Source: an uncultured Eubacteriales bacterium
GTDB taxonomy: Bacteria > Bacillota > Clostridia > Oscillospirales > Acutalibacteraceae
Length of the DNA stretch: 61,225 bases
Assembly: GCA_900316455.1 (NCBI GenBank)
Contig: ONCX01000003.1
Coordinates: 1 to 61,225, forward strand
Direction: 5' to 3'
The position numbers were made by a program, and so were the translations under genes. Shown here in pieces: positions 33,327 to 40,968 of this stretch. Position 1 is the stretch's first letter. Each line of letters opens with the position of its first letter. The notes beneath the pieces are model-generated. The model searched no databases, was not told where the DNA came from, and worked only from the letters and a program-made list of their open reading frames with translations.

Positions 33327-34679
33327 TCATACGGCAGTCTGACCGCCGCTCAACTCACATATGAAATCCACTATGCGCTCCGCGGCGTGACCGTCCTCAT
33401 AGCATTCCTTTTCGCTGAGGAATTTGCTCACAGCCTCAGCATATGCCGTTTTGTCAAAATTCATGATATTCTCTGAAAGAGCGTCGTCATTCTCGGCAAT
33501 CGAAAACGGCGTATCGCTCAACGGATAGAAAAATCCGCGTGAATTTATATATTTTCCGATGTCGCGGGCATAGATGAAGCCCGGCGCTCCCTTGAGCATA
33601 AAATCAAATATCCAGCTTGAATAATCGGTTATTCCCACGTCCGCCGCCGCGATAAGCTCCTGCATGTCAATATAGTCGCTCGCGTCGATTATGGAATCGC
33701 GGTTGGCGAACATATGACGCAGCGCGGAATTGTGGCGGTTATGCATATGCGCCTTTACAATGACCTTCCACTCGCCGCCGAATTTCTTTTCAAGAGTGTG
33801 CTTTAACTGCATGCAATCAATCTTTATCGCGCTCACGTCCGATTTATTGTCTCGGAATGTCGGCGCATACAGTACTGTTTTCACTTCAGGATCTATCTTG
33901 TAAAATTTATAAACCTTTTTCCGCAGCTCTTTCATCTTTTGCGTGTCGAAGAGAATATCGTTTCTCGGATGACCGAATTTCAGTTGCGGAACATTCGGCC
34001 AGAATGATGTGTGAAATACCTCTTCCTCAAAAACGCTGTCGGTAACAAAATAATCTATGAATTCAGCCGAACGCTTCGCAAGCCTTATCCAGCGTTCCTC
34101 GCCGCCGAGACGCTTGATTCCCAGCGACCCGTGCCACAAATCTATGTAAACCTGCTCCGGCTTTTTGGGTATTTCCTTCCATATGCAGTTGAGAGCGTTG
34201 TCAATCCAGTATTTTGCCGTGCCAAGCGCAAAATAGCTCGCCAGAGAACCTCTCAGAACCAGCCGGACGCCATCGGGAATATTATATTTTTCTTTGTTAT
34301 AGAATACGTCCGCGTTTACAAGGAAAATAAGCTCATAGTCAAGCCCTCGCCGCAGTATCTCGTCGGCTACATACTTGCAATTGCAGGTGTAGCAGTTCTG
34401 AAATGTCCCAAACACTATGCGGTTGGGAACAATTTCCATATCCTTGAGCAGCTTGCGGCGCTTGCGCGCTCCTATGGCTTCATCGCGGTCAATGAAAAAC
34501 TGAATGACAGGATCGAAAAATTTTACTATTTTTTCATGGACGGTCCATTTTATCTTTCGCATAAAATTGCCTTCCGCCATCGCTGTCGTCCATATGGCTT
34601 TTCTGCCGTTCTTGATCAAGGTCATTTGCTGGGTTTCTTCATCGTATGTTCCAGTGAACAACTTGTTCTTATCAAGCAT
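33327..34679 (-). CDS. CDP-glycerol glycerophosphotransferase family protein (TagF/TagB-like), smaller
   Basis: The 450-residue enzyme has an N-terminal basic membrane-associating region and the same catalytic domain: DLWHGSLGIKRLG, FGHPRNDIL, VLYAPTFRD, VKAHMH and VGITDYSSWIFDFML. Two family members in a row usually split priming and polymerising. Which does which cannot be told from the sequence. The ATG at 34679 follows a weak purine tract. It begins 77 bases after the cytidylyltransferase stop and ends 10 bases before the next start. Confidence 0.9.
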   Translation of the reverse strand: MLDKNKLFTGTYDEETQQMTLIKNGRKAIWTTAMAEGNFMRKIKWTVHEKIVKFFDPVIQFFIDRDEAIGARKRRKLLKDMEIVPNRIVFGTFQNCYTCNCKYVADEILRRGLDYELIFLVNADVFYNKEKYNIPDGVRLVLRGSLASYFALGTAKYWIDNALNCIWKEIPKKPEQVYIDLWHGSLGIKRLGGEERWIRLAKRSAEFIDYFVTDSVFEEEVFHTSFWPNVPQLKFGHPRNDILFDTQKMKELRKKVYKFYKIDPEVKTVLYAPTFRDNKSDVSAIKIDCMQLKHTLEKKFGGEWKVIVKAHMHNRHNSALRHMFANRDSIIDASDYIDMQELIAAADVGITDYSSWIFDFMLKGAPGFIYARDIGKYINSRGFFYPLSDTPFSIAENDDALSENIMNFDKTAYAEAVSKFLSEKECYEDGHAAERIVDFICELSGGQTAV

Positions 34680-34756
34680 ATTAAAACCTCATGTCTTAAC
34701 ATTAATCACACAAAAAATCACATAAATCACATAAATCACAATACAGAAAAAAACGC

Positions 34757-35518
34757 TTATTTTTTGAGTCCGCTGACTACTTCCTTCTCTCCGAAGCCGA
34801 ATATCTGTTCCACCTCGTGATACTGCACAAGTCCGTGGAAAATATAAAGATCCTCCGGAGTGGTTACCTTCACATTGCCTCTGTTGCCCTGAACCATAAC
34901 AACATCGTGTCCGAGCTTCTTCATAAGAGTACAGGTGTCGATTATGCCTTTGTAATCAGGATTTACCTTACGCATCTGCTCGTGTGCCTCGATTACGTCT
35001 TTCAGATAGAAGCACTGCGGCGCCTGCGCTGTAAAGAATTTATCTCTGGACGGCACTTCCTCTATGGTCCTGCCGTCAGAGCTTATTACGGGCGTTTCAA
35101 ACAGAGGCGTGCAGGTTACTGCCGAACCATGCTGTCTTACGCATTCTATGTCCTCACTGATAACAGCCGAAGTGATATGGGGGCGCACTCCGTCGTGTAT
35201 CAGCACGATATCGTCTCCGTCATTCTCGTCATAAGCGAGCTTTAGCGCCTTATAGATCGAATCCTGACCGGTCGTGCCTCCCGGAACTATTCCGGCAACC
35301 TTTCTGATGAGATTCTTCTCTATAAGCCTTTTGAGATATCTGATATACTCTTCCTTGCAGGCAATGTAAATCTTGTCGATCATGTCGTGCTCCTCAAATA
35401 TATCGAGGGTATGAATGATGATAGGCTTTCCCGCAACCTCAAGGAATTGTTTAGGCATGCCCGAACCCATACGCGCACCGCTGCCACCGGCAAAAATGAT
35501 AGCTATGTTCTTGCTCAT
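34757..35518 (-). CDS. Cytidylyltransferase, IspD/TarI family
   Basis: The 253-residue protein begins MSKNIAIIFAGGSGARMG with the CTP-binding loop GGxGxRMG, then GMPKQFLEVAGKPII, 'VLIHDGVRPHI' and 'RDKFFTAQAPQCF', all family marks. The family includes IspD (MEP pathway) and TarI (ribitol-5-phosphate cytidylyltransferase). Because it heads an operon with two glycerophosphotransferase-type genes, TarI function, giving CDP-ribitol, is more likely. No TarJ reductase is seen. The ATG at 35518 follows GAAGGG; a longer frame to 35545 is less likely. Confidence 0.88.
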   Translation of the reverse strand: MSKNIAIIFAGGSGARMGSGMPKQFLEVAGKPIIIHTLDIFEEHDMIDKIYIACKEEYIRYLKRLIEKNLIRKVAGIVPGGTTGQDSIYKALKLAYDENDGDDIVLIHDGVRPHITSAVISEDIECVRQHGSAVTCTPLFETPVISSDGRTIEEVPSRDKFFTAQAPQCFYLKDVIEAHEQMRKVNPDYKGIIDTCTLMKKLGHDVVMVQGNRGNVKVTTPEDLYIFHGLVQYHEVEQIFGFGEKEVVSGLKK

Positions 35519-35629
35519 TTTTTCATTTCCCTTCTCACATTTCAATGTGTTGGCTTACAGCAAATATAATTCTTATTATCACAATCAAATAAACCCATTA
35601 AACAGAGATTTCAACTCTATATCTTTTAT

Positions 35630-35658
35630 ATTAAAGCATACAAGCGCCGGTTTGTCAA
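35630..35658 (-). promoter_or_regulatory. Promoter of the teichoic-type operon
   Basis: Minus strand: TTGACA (35658-35653), 17 bases, TTTAAT (35635-35630). It lies about 110 bases before the cytidylyltransferase start and may drive the operon through hisF. Confidence 0.75.
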
Positions 35659-35721
35659 ATAAAAGTTTTACAGGGTCAGTCGGAAAGAATAATTTGATAT
35701 ATTTTTTTTTTAAATAAACCA

Positions 35722-35761
35722 AAACAGAGTGCGCAGTGTGAAAACGCCGCGCACTCTGTTT
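35722..35761 (-). terminator. Terminator of adhE-kinase
   Basis: Minus strand AACAGAGTGCGC pairs with GCGCACTCTGTT, followed by TTGGTTT. It lies 18 bases past the kinase stop. Confidence 0.8.
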
Positions 35762-35778
35762 GCACGAATTATTAACTA

Positions 35779-36540
35779 TTACTGATATTCAACAACGTTG
35801 ACCCATTTGAGCAGGAATTCCCTTTCCTCTGGCTTGCCCTTTACAGACTGCGAAGCAGCTACTATCGGAAGCCACTGCTGCACATACTGCATTGCTGTGT
35901 CGCTCTTTTTGCAGTAGAGCTTCATGTATTTGTCGGCAAGCTCGGTCTTACCCTCCAGCGAGAAGAGCAGGAATGTCCTCGCGGCGTCGGCAGCGCCGTT
36001 GCCCTGCGTTACGTGCGACCAGTCGAGTACATACGCCTTGCCTTCGGGAGTTATTATGATGTTGCTTGGGTTGAAGTCGCCGTGGCAGATCTTGACGTGC
36101 TTCTTCATTCCCGCAAGTCTCGCGTCAAGCTCGTAACGGGTTGTTGCGTCGAGTCCTGTCTCGGATATTTTTCTCTCCATCTTATCCTTCAGCTTATTGA
36201 GCAGTCGCGCTCTCTTGCTCTGTATCTCAAGCTGGAGATCAACAAACAGATCGAGATATTCGTCCAGCTTGTCAGGATTCTTCTCCATAAGCTCGGCAAG
36301 TGTGGTTCCCTCGATGTAATCGTAGACTATCGCCCACTTGCCGTCAATCATCGTTACCTGCTGAACCTTTGCTATAGGCAGTCCTGTCTCCTCAACTCTC
36401 GCGGTATTGAGCGCTTCATTGAGAATATCCGCCTTTGAAAAATCCTTGTCAAAAACCTTTACGGTGTAGTCGCCGCATCTGTAAATGACCTTGTTGGAAC
36501 GTTTGGCGATGACTTCCATCTTGCTTGTATCAAATTCCAT
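35779..36540 (-). CDS. Aminoglycoside phosphotransferase (APH)-fold kinase
   Basis: The 253-residue protein has a short beta-rich N-lobe and the APH-type catalytic sequence CHGDFNPSNII (Brenner motif, about residues 152-162), with LDWSH as the metal-binding segment. The family spans choline kinase, aminoglycoside kinases and many small-molecule kinases of unknown substrate. A glycine-rich loop is not obvious, as is usual in the group. It starts 25 bases after adhE with GGAGG, so it is probably cotranscribed with it. A fermentation-linked substrate or a cellular choline/ethanolamine role are both possible. Confidence 0.82.
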   Translation of the reverse strand: MEFDTSKMEVIAKRSNKVIYRCGDYTVKVFDKDFSKADILNEALNTARVEETGLPIAKVQQVTMIDGKWAIVYDYIEGTTLAELMEKNPDKLDEYLDLFVDLQLEIQSKRARLLNKLKDKMERKISETGLDATTRYELDARLAGMKKHVKICHGDFNPSNIIITPEGKAYVLDWSHVTQGNGAADAARTFLLFSLEGKTELADKYMKLYCKKSDTAMQYVQQWLPIVAASQSVKGKPEEREFLLKWVNVVEYQ

Positions 36541-36565
36541 ATAGAATAGTCCTCCTTGTTCTGAT

Positions 36566-39163
36566 TTACTCTCCGTAGTATGCCTTCCTGTATATTTCCT
36601 TCAGCTCGCTTATAAGCGGATATCTCGGATTCGCGCCGGTGCATTGATCGTCAAAAGCGTTCTCGCTCATTTCGTCAAGCGTCGCAAGGAAGTCCTCTTC
36701 GGAAACGCCGTAGTCGGCTATGGTCTTCTTAATGCCTATCTTTTCTTTAAGCTCCTCAAGCTTCGCGATAAGTCCCTCAAGCTTCTCATTGTCGTCCGCT
36801 CCGCCTATGCCGAGATATTCGGCGATTTCAGCGTATCTCCTGAGCGTCTTGGGATGATCATACTGCGAGAATGTACCCATCTTCGTGGGAACCTCAGCGG
36901 CATTGAAGCGCATTACGTGCGTCAGCACAAGCGCGTTGGCTATTCCGTGGGCAATATGGTGGTATGCCCCCAGCTTGTGAGCCAGAGAATGATTGATTCC
37001 GAGGAACGCGTTCGCAAACGCCATGCCCGCAAGGGTGGCGGCATTTGCCATCTTCTCTCTCGCAAAGGGCTGGTTGTTGCCGTCGTCATAGCATGTCGGC
37101 AGATAGTCGAATATTGTCTTTATCGCCTGAAGCGCCAGACCGTCGGTATAATCGGTAGCCATGACCGATACATACGCCTCGAGCGCGTGGCTCATGGCGT
37201 CTATGCCGGAGGCGGAGGTAAGTCCCCTCGGAGCGGTCATCTGCATATCCGCATCGACTATAGCCATGTTCGGCATGAGCTGGTAGTCGGCAAGCGGGTA
37301 CTTGATTCCCTCGTCGTCAGTGATTACGGCGAACGGGGTAACCTCGGAGCCTGTGCCCGCGGAGGTCGGAACCGCTATGAAGTACGCCTTCTCACCCATC
37401 TTCGGGAATGTGTAGACCCTCTTGCGGATATCCATAAAGCGCATTGCCATATCCTTGAAGTCCGCGTCGGGATGCTCATAAAGCACCCACATGATCTTGC
37501 CGGCGTCCATCGCGGAGCCGCCGCCTACTGCTATAATGCAGTCCGGCTCAAAGGCACGCATCTGCTTCACGCCTTCAAGCGCACAGGCAAGCGTCGGGTC
37601 GGGAGCAACGTCGAAGAATGTGGCGTGTACTATTCCCATCTCGTCAAGCTTGTCGGTAATGCCCTTGGTATATCCGTTCTTATAAAGGAACTGGTCGGTG
37701 ACAATAAATACCTTCTTTTTGCCCATGACGTTCTTGAGTTCGTCAAGAGCGACAGGCAGACAGCCTTTCTTGATATAGACCTTTTCAGGCGCTCTGAACC
37801 ACAGCATATTCTCTCTCCTCTCGGCTACCGTCTTGATGTTTAACAGGTGCTTCACGCCAACGTTTTCGGAAACGGAGTTGCCGCCCCACGAGCCGCAGCC
37901 CAGTGTGAGCGAGGGAGCGAGCTTGAAGTTGTATATGTCGCCGATGCCTCCGTGTGACGACGGAGTATTGACAAGTATGCGGCAAGTCTTCATTCTCGCG
38001 CTGAATTCGGATATCTTGTCTGTCTCCGTCAGAGCGTTGCAGTAGAGAGAGGACGTATGTCCGTAGCCGCCGTCGGCAATGAGCTGCTCCGCCTTTGCCA
38101 AGGCGTCCTCAAAGTCCTCTGATCTATACATAGCAAGCACAGGCGAAAGCTTTTCGTGGGCAAATTCCTCCGAAATGTCCACGCTCTCCACTTCGCCGAT
38201 AAGAACCTTTGTCTCCTCCGGAACCTCAACGCCCGCGAGAGCCGCGATTGTTACCGGCTTCTGACCGACTATCTTCGCGTTCAACGAGCCGTTGATGATC
38301 ATGGTCTTGCGTACCTTGTCCTTTTCGTCGTCCTTGAGGAAATAGCAGCCTCTCGCCGCAAATTCGGCGCGGACCGCGTCATATATTTCCTTATCCACTA
38401 TGACAGACTGCTCCGAAGCGCAGATCATGCCGTTGTCAAATGTCTTGGAATGTATTATCGAATTGACGGCAAGCAGAATGTCTGCCGATTTGTCAATAAT
38501 TGCGGGGGTATTGCCCGCGCCAACGCCGAGAGCCGGCTTTCCGGAGCTGTACGCCGCCTTTACCATGCCCGGACCGCCGGTGGCAAGGATTATGTCGGCT
38601 TCCTTCATGACGAGATTTGTCATTTCAAGCGAAGGAACGTCTATCCAGCCGATGATCCCCTCCGGCGCGCCTGCCTTGACCGCGGCTTCAAGCACAAGCT
38701 TCGCCGCGGCTATTGTACTCTTCTTTGCCCTTGGGTGGGGGCTGATGATTATTCCGTTGCGCGTTTTCAGACAGATCAGCGTCTTGAAAATCGCCGTAGA
38801 CGTCGGATTTGTTGTGGGAATGACAGCCGCAACCACTCCGATAGGCTCGGCTATTCTTTTTGTCCCGAACGCCTTGTCCTCTTCTATAACGCCGCAGGTT
38901 TTTGTGTCCTTATAGGCATTATAGATGTACTCTGCCGCGTAATTGTTCTTTATGACCTTATCCTCAACAACTCCCATGCCTGTTTCCTCAACAGCCATTT
39001 TAGCAAGCGGAAGTCTTGCCATATTCGCGGCTGTCGCGGCGGCAAGGAAAATTTTATCCACCTGCTCCTGAGTGAAGGTCGCAAAAATCCTTTGCGCGGC
39101 TTTGACCTCTGCGAGCTTTTCTTCCAGCGCTTCCACGCTGTCTACTATACGGTAGTCTGCCAT
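36566..39163 (-). CDS. adhE: Bifunctional acetaldehyde-CoA/alcohol dehydrogenase
   Basis: AdhE reduces acetyl-CoA to acetaldehyde and ethanol with NADH and is the main ethanol enzyme of fermenting clostridia. The 865-residue protein has an N-terminal CoA-acylating aldehyde dehydrogenase (about 1-430; catalytic Cys in NGMICASEQS; GVVAAVIPTTNPTS) and a C-terminal iron alcohol dehydrogenase (GGGSAMDAGK, HALEAYVS, HSLAHKLGAYHHIAHG). Both halves look intact. The ATG at 39163 follows GGAG. A TTGAAA-17-TATAAT promoter precedes it, with two 22-bp repeats upstream that may bind a redox regulator. Confidence 0.97.
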   Translation of the reverse strand: MADYRIVDSVEALEEKLAEVKAAQRIFATFTQEQVDKIFLAAATAANMARLPLAKMAVEETGMGVVEDKVIKNNYAAEYIYNAYKDTKTCGVIEEDKAFGTKRIAEPIGVVAAVIPTTNPTSTAIFKTLICLKTRNGIIISPHPRAKKSTIAAAKLVLEAAVKAGAPEGIIGWIDVPSLEMTNLVMKEADIILATGGPGMVKAAYSSGKPALGVGAGNTPAIIDKSADILLAVNSIIHSKTFDNGMICASEQSVIVDKEIYDAVRAEFAARGCYFLKDDEKDKVRKTMIINGSLNAKIVGQKPVTIAALAGVEVPEETKVLIGEVESVDISEEFAHEKLSPVLAMYRSEDFEDALAKAEQLIADGGYGHTSSLYCNALTETDKISEFSARMKTCRILVNTPSSHGGIGDIYNFKLAPSLTLGCGSWGGNSVSENVGVKHLLNIKTVAERRENMLWFRAPEKVYIKKGCLPVALDELKNVMGKKKVFIVTDQFLYKNGYTKGITDKLDEMGIVHATFFDVAPDPTLACALEGVKQMRAFEPDCIIAVGGGSAMDAGKIMWVLYEHPDADFKDMAMRFMDIRKRVYTFPKMGEKAYFIAVPTSAGTGSEVTPFAVITDDEGIKYPLADYQLMPNMAIVDADMQMTAPRGLTSASGIDAMSHALEAYVSVMATDYTDGLALQAIKTIFDYLPTCYDDGNNQPFAREKMANAATLAGMAFANAFLGINHSLAHKLGAYHHIAHGIANALVLTHVMRFNAAEVPTKMGTFSQYDHPKTLRRYAEIAEYLGIGGADDNEKLEGLIAKLEELKEKIGIKKTIADYGVSEEDFLATLDEMSENAFDDQCTGANPRYPLISELKEIYRKAYYGE

Positions 39164-39200
39164 AGTTGTAATTCTCCAATCTTTGGTAATATGCAATTAT

Positions 39201-39229
39201 ATTATAACCAATATTCCCGCAAATTTCAA
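39201..39229 (-). promoter_or_regulatory. Promoter of adhE
   Basis: Minus strand: TTGAAA (39229-39224), 17 bases, TATAAT (39206-39201), about 30 bases before the ATG. Confidence 0.8.
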
Positions 39230-39243
39230 TAATTATTTTAAAA

Positions 39244-39287
39244 ACAATATTGAATTTTGTATTGAACAATATTGAATTTTGTATTGA
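39244..39287. repeat. Two tandem 22-bp repeats upstream of adhE
   Basis: ACAATATTGAATTTTGTATTGA occurs twice in tandem (39244-39265 and 39266-39287), and a partial third copy follows. Each contains the palindrome CAATATTG. They begin 15 bases upstream of the adhE -35 box and about 30 bases from the divergent promoter of the small peptide, so a regulator binding here could act on both. Confidence 0.75.
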
Positions 39288-39319
39288 ATTTTATTAAAAT
39301 ATTTAATATAGACACAATT

Positions 39320-39347
39320 TAGACAAATTTATGAGTTACAATATAAT
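39320..39347 (+). promoter_or_regulatory. Promoter of the 41-residue peptide gene
   Basis: TAGACA (39320-39325), 16 bases, TATAAT (39342-39347), about 25 bases before the ATG. Confidence 0.7.
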
Positions 39348-39371
39348 TGGAATGAAAGGTGGTGTTGTTTA

Positions 39372-39497
39372 ATGAGAAGAAATATATTGGCAGCTTTCGG
39401 ACTGTCGCTCGGCATTGTGGGCACGGTTATTTCCATCACGGCAATAGTACTTGCCGGTTGCGGGCTTGGCGGCAGCAAGCGTATGTACAGACATTAG
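39372..39497 (+). CDS. 41-residue predicted small membrane protein
   Basis: The ATG at 39372 follows AGGTGG at good spacing and a promoter at 39320-39347; the frame ends at 39495-39497 and a strong terminator follows. The peptide has a basic start (MRRN), one hydrophobic helix (about residues 5-28, AFGLSLGIVGTVISITAIVLA) and a basic tail (SKRMYRH). A Cys at residue 30 lies just after the helix in AGCG, which resembles a lipobox but at the wrong distance. It has its own promoter, ribosome site and terminator, so it is probably expressed. Function unknown. Confidence 0.6.
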   Translation: MRRNILAAFGLSLGIVGTVISITAIVLAGCGLGGSKRMYRH

Positions 39498-39511
39498 TTT
39501 TTTCCTCCAAT

Positions 39512-39570
39512 AAAAGCCGGATATCGGTATTCTGCATTCACAGAACGCTGGTATCCGGCTGATTTTTTTT
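39512..39570. terminator. Bidirectional terminator between the peptide gene and spo0A-like gene
   Basis: AAAAGCCGGATA pairs with TATCCGGCTGA-type arm around a long loop and ends in eight T residues. It can serve the plus-strand peptide and the minus-strand regulator. Confidence 0.78.
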
Positions 39571-40370
39571 CAGGAAGCCACGCGTATAGTCATACGCAGC
39601 TTATCCGAGATCATGGCTATGAATTCGCTGTTTGTCGGCTTGCCGCGGGAATTATGGATAGTACAGCCGAAATATGAACAGAGAAAGTCGATATCGCCCC
39701 TGTCCCATGCCACTTCTATAGCGTGCCGTATGGCGCGTTCCACTCTCGAAGGCGTTGTGCAGAAGCACTGAGCAACGTCCGGATAAAGCTCCTTTGTAAC
39801 CGCGTTGATAATGTCCGGTCTCAGCACGGCTTTTACTATAGCACATCGAAGATACTGATATCCCTTGATATGAGCCGGTACGCCTATCCTGTGAATTATA
39901 TCCGTAACCATAACCTCCAGCTCCCACTGGTTCACAGTATTGTCATTGCAATGTGCCTGATTTCTTACGCTTTCCGTCCTGGCTGAAAGCATAATCCATA
40001 TGTTTTTGGGAGGCGTATCATGATATACAATTGCTATCGCGCCTGCATTGTAAAGCTCTCTTTCTATTCTGAATGAAGCAAAATCGCAGATCACAACAAA
40101 TTCAGGGCAGCGTTTTCCAAGCTTCAGCTTTGCTTCCCTCATAAATGACACGGCGTCAGAGTCCTCCATGAACATATCAAGCAGTACGCATGAATCCGGA
40201 CGTCTGATAATCTCGTCCATAATGGAAGCCCTGTCGTTGGAAACTGAAATTATTTTGTTTGCCGCTTCGTTTGAAACAGTCTCCTTTGACGGAATGTCGC
40301 TTTCAATTATACCTCTGACAATCATTCCTTTGTTGTTATGGGACATAATAACGCATGCACCGTTATACAT
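39570..40370 (-). CDS. spo0A: Spo0A-type sporulation response regulator with degenerate receiver
   Basis: The C-terminal DNA-binding domain (about residues 150-266) is canonical: GVPAHIKGYQYLR, TKELYPDVA, TPSRVERAIRHAIEVAWDRG and KPTNSEFIAM. The N-terminal receiver (about 1-125) is not. The acidic pair after strand 1 is Ser-His (CVIMSHN), the phospho-acceptor position still reads LLDMFM (Asp65), and the conserved Thr/Ser and Lys switch residues appear changed. Thus phosphorelay control may be altered or lost. The start at 40370 has GGAG at 9 bases; a longer frame to 40394 does not. This may be the sole Spo0A or a paralogue; the window cannot tell. The long AT-rich upstream region has a TGTCGAA box. 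Confidence 0.9.
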   Translation of the reverse strand: MYNGACVIMSHNNKGMIVRGIIESDIPSKETVSNEAANKIISVSNDRASIMDEIIRRPDSCVLLDMFMEDSDAVSFMREAKLKLGKRCPEFVVICDFASFRIERELYNAGAIAIVYHDTPPKNIWIMLSARTESVRNQAHCNDNTVNQWELEVMVTDIIHRIGVPAHIKGYQYLRCAIVKAVLRPDIINAVTKELYPDVAQCFCTTPSRVERAIRHAIEVAWDRGDIDFLCSYFGCTIHNSRGKPTNSEFIAMISDKLRMTIRVAS

Positions 40371-40895
40371 AAATACATCTCCGAATCTATTCATAATAAT
40401 TTTTTCCGGACGCTGTCGGAAAAATCGTTCGACCCGACAGCAGGGTATTGCTTCATCGACGAATTCTACCGTGAATTATGCTAATACAAATATCCGCTTT
40501 TTTCAATCATTTTCGCGAAAAAATCTCCGGTATTTATAAAAATTGTGTTAACGTACAATTACCATTTTTTTACCAATAAATGACCTGCCCGTTTTTTACA
40601 AATGATTAAAACATTCGTTTTTTGTGATTAATCCAGTTCATTTTAAAGACATCTGCATAAAATATTCAAAATTGATTTCTATTTTTTATTTGTTTGCTAT
40701 CATATGAATTTTTTGTCGAATTTGTTTTATATTTATTTTTTATATTTTAAATTAAGTTAATATAACATATCAACCATTGAAATATTTTATTATGTAAATT
40801 TTGTTATTTAATAAAATTATATTTATTTTTTTTCATGTAGGAACAGTTATCGCTTTCTTTGTGCAGCTCAACAAATCCCCGTGTTTTCATTCGAC
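40371..40895. promoter_or_regulatory. AT-rich regulatory region upstream of the spo0A-like gene
   Basis: About 525 bases without a gene. Next to the start codon an 8-bp inverted repeat (GCTGTCGG, 40412-40419 and 40434-40441) could form a hairpin in the leader; its loop holds GGTCGAA, one base from an 0A box. A candidate promoter TTGAAT-18-TAAAAT lies at 40669-40640 (minus). A perfect 0A box TGTCGAA lies at 40714-40720. No coding frame or sigma-H site was convincing. Confidence 0.5.
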
Positions 40896-40942
40896 AAAAA
40901 TAACGCGGCAGCCACGAATAATTAAATCCGACGCTGCCGCGT
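40896..40942 (-). terminator. Terminator of spoIVA
   Basis: Minus strand: ACGCGGCAGC pairs with GCTGCCGCGT, followed by TATTTTTG. Confidence 0.82.
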
Positions 40943-40968
40943 AATCACGTATTTTTATATATATTTTT

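Noticed and set aside
39244-39287. CRISPR-like array
   Set aside because: Only two short tandem copies without spacers and no cas genes in the window.
40395-40640. Sigma-H promoter for the spo0A-like gene
   Set aside because: A GAAT-type -10 is present, but no AGGA -35 box at the right distance.
40890-40896. TTCGACA (reverse 0A box) near the spoIVA terminator
   Set aside because: It overlaps the T-run of the terminator downstream of spoIVA and has no promoter beside it; likely chance.
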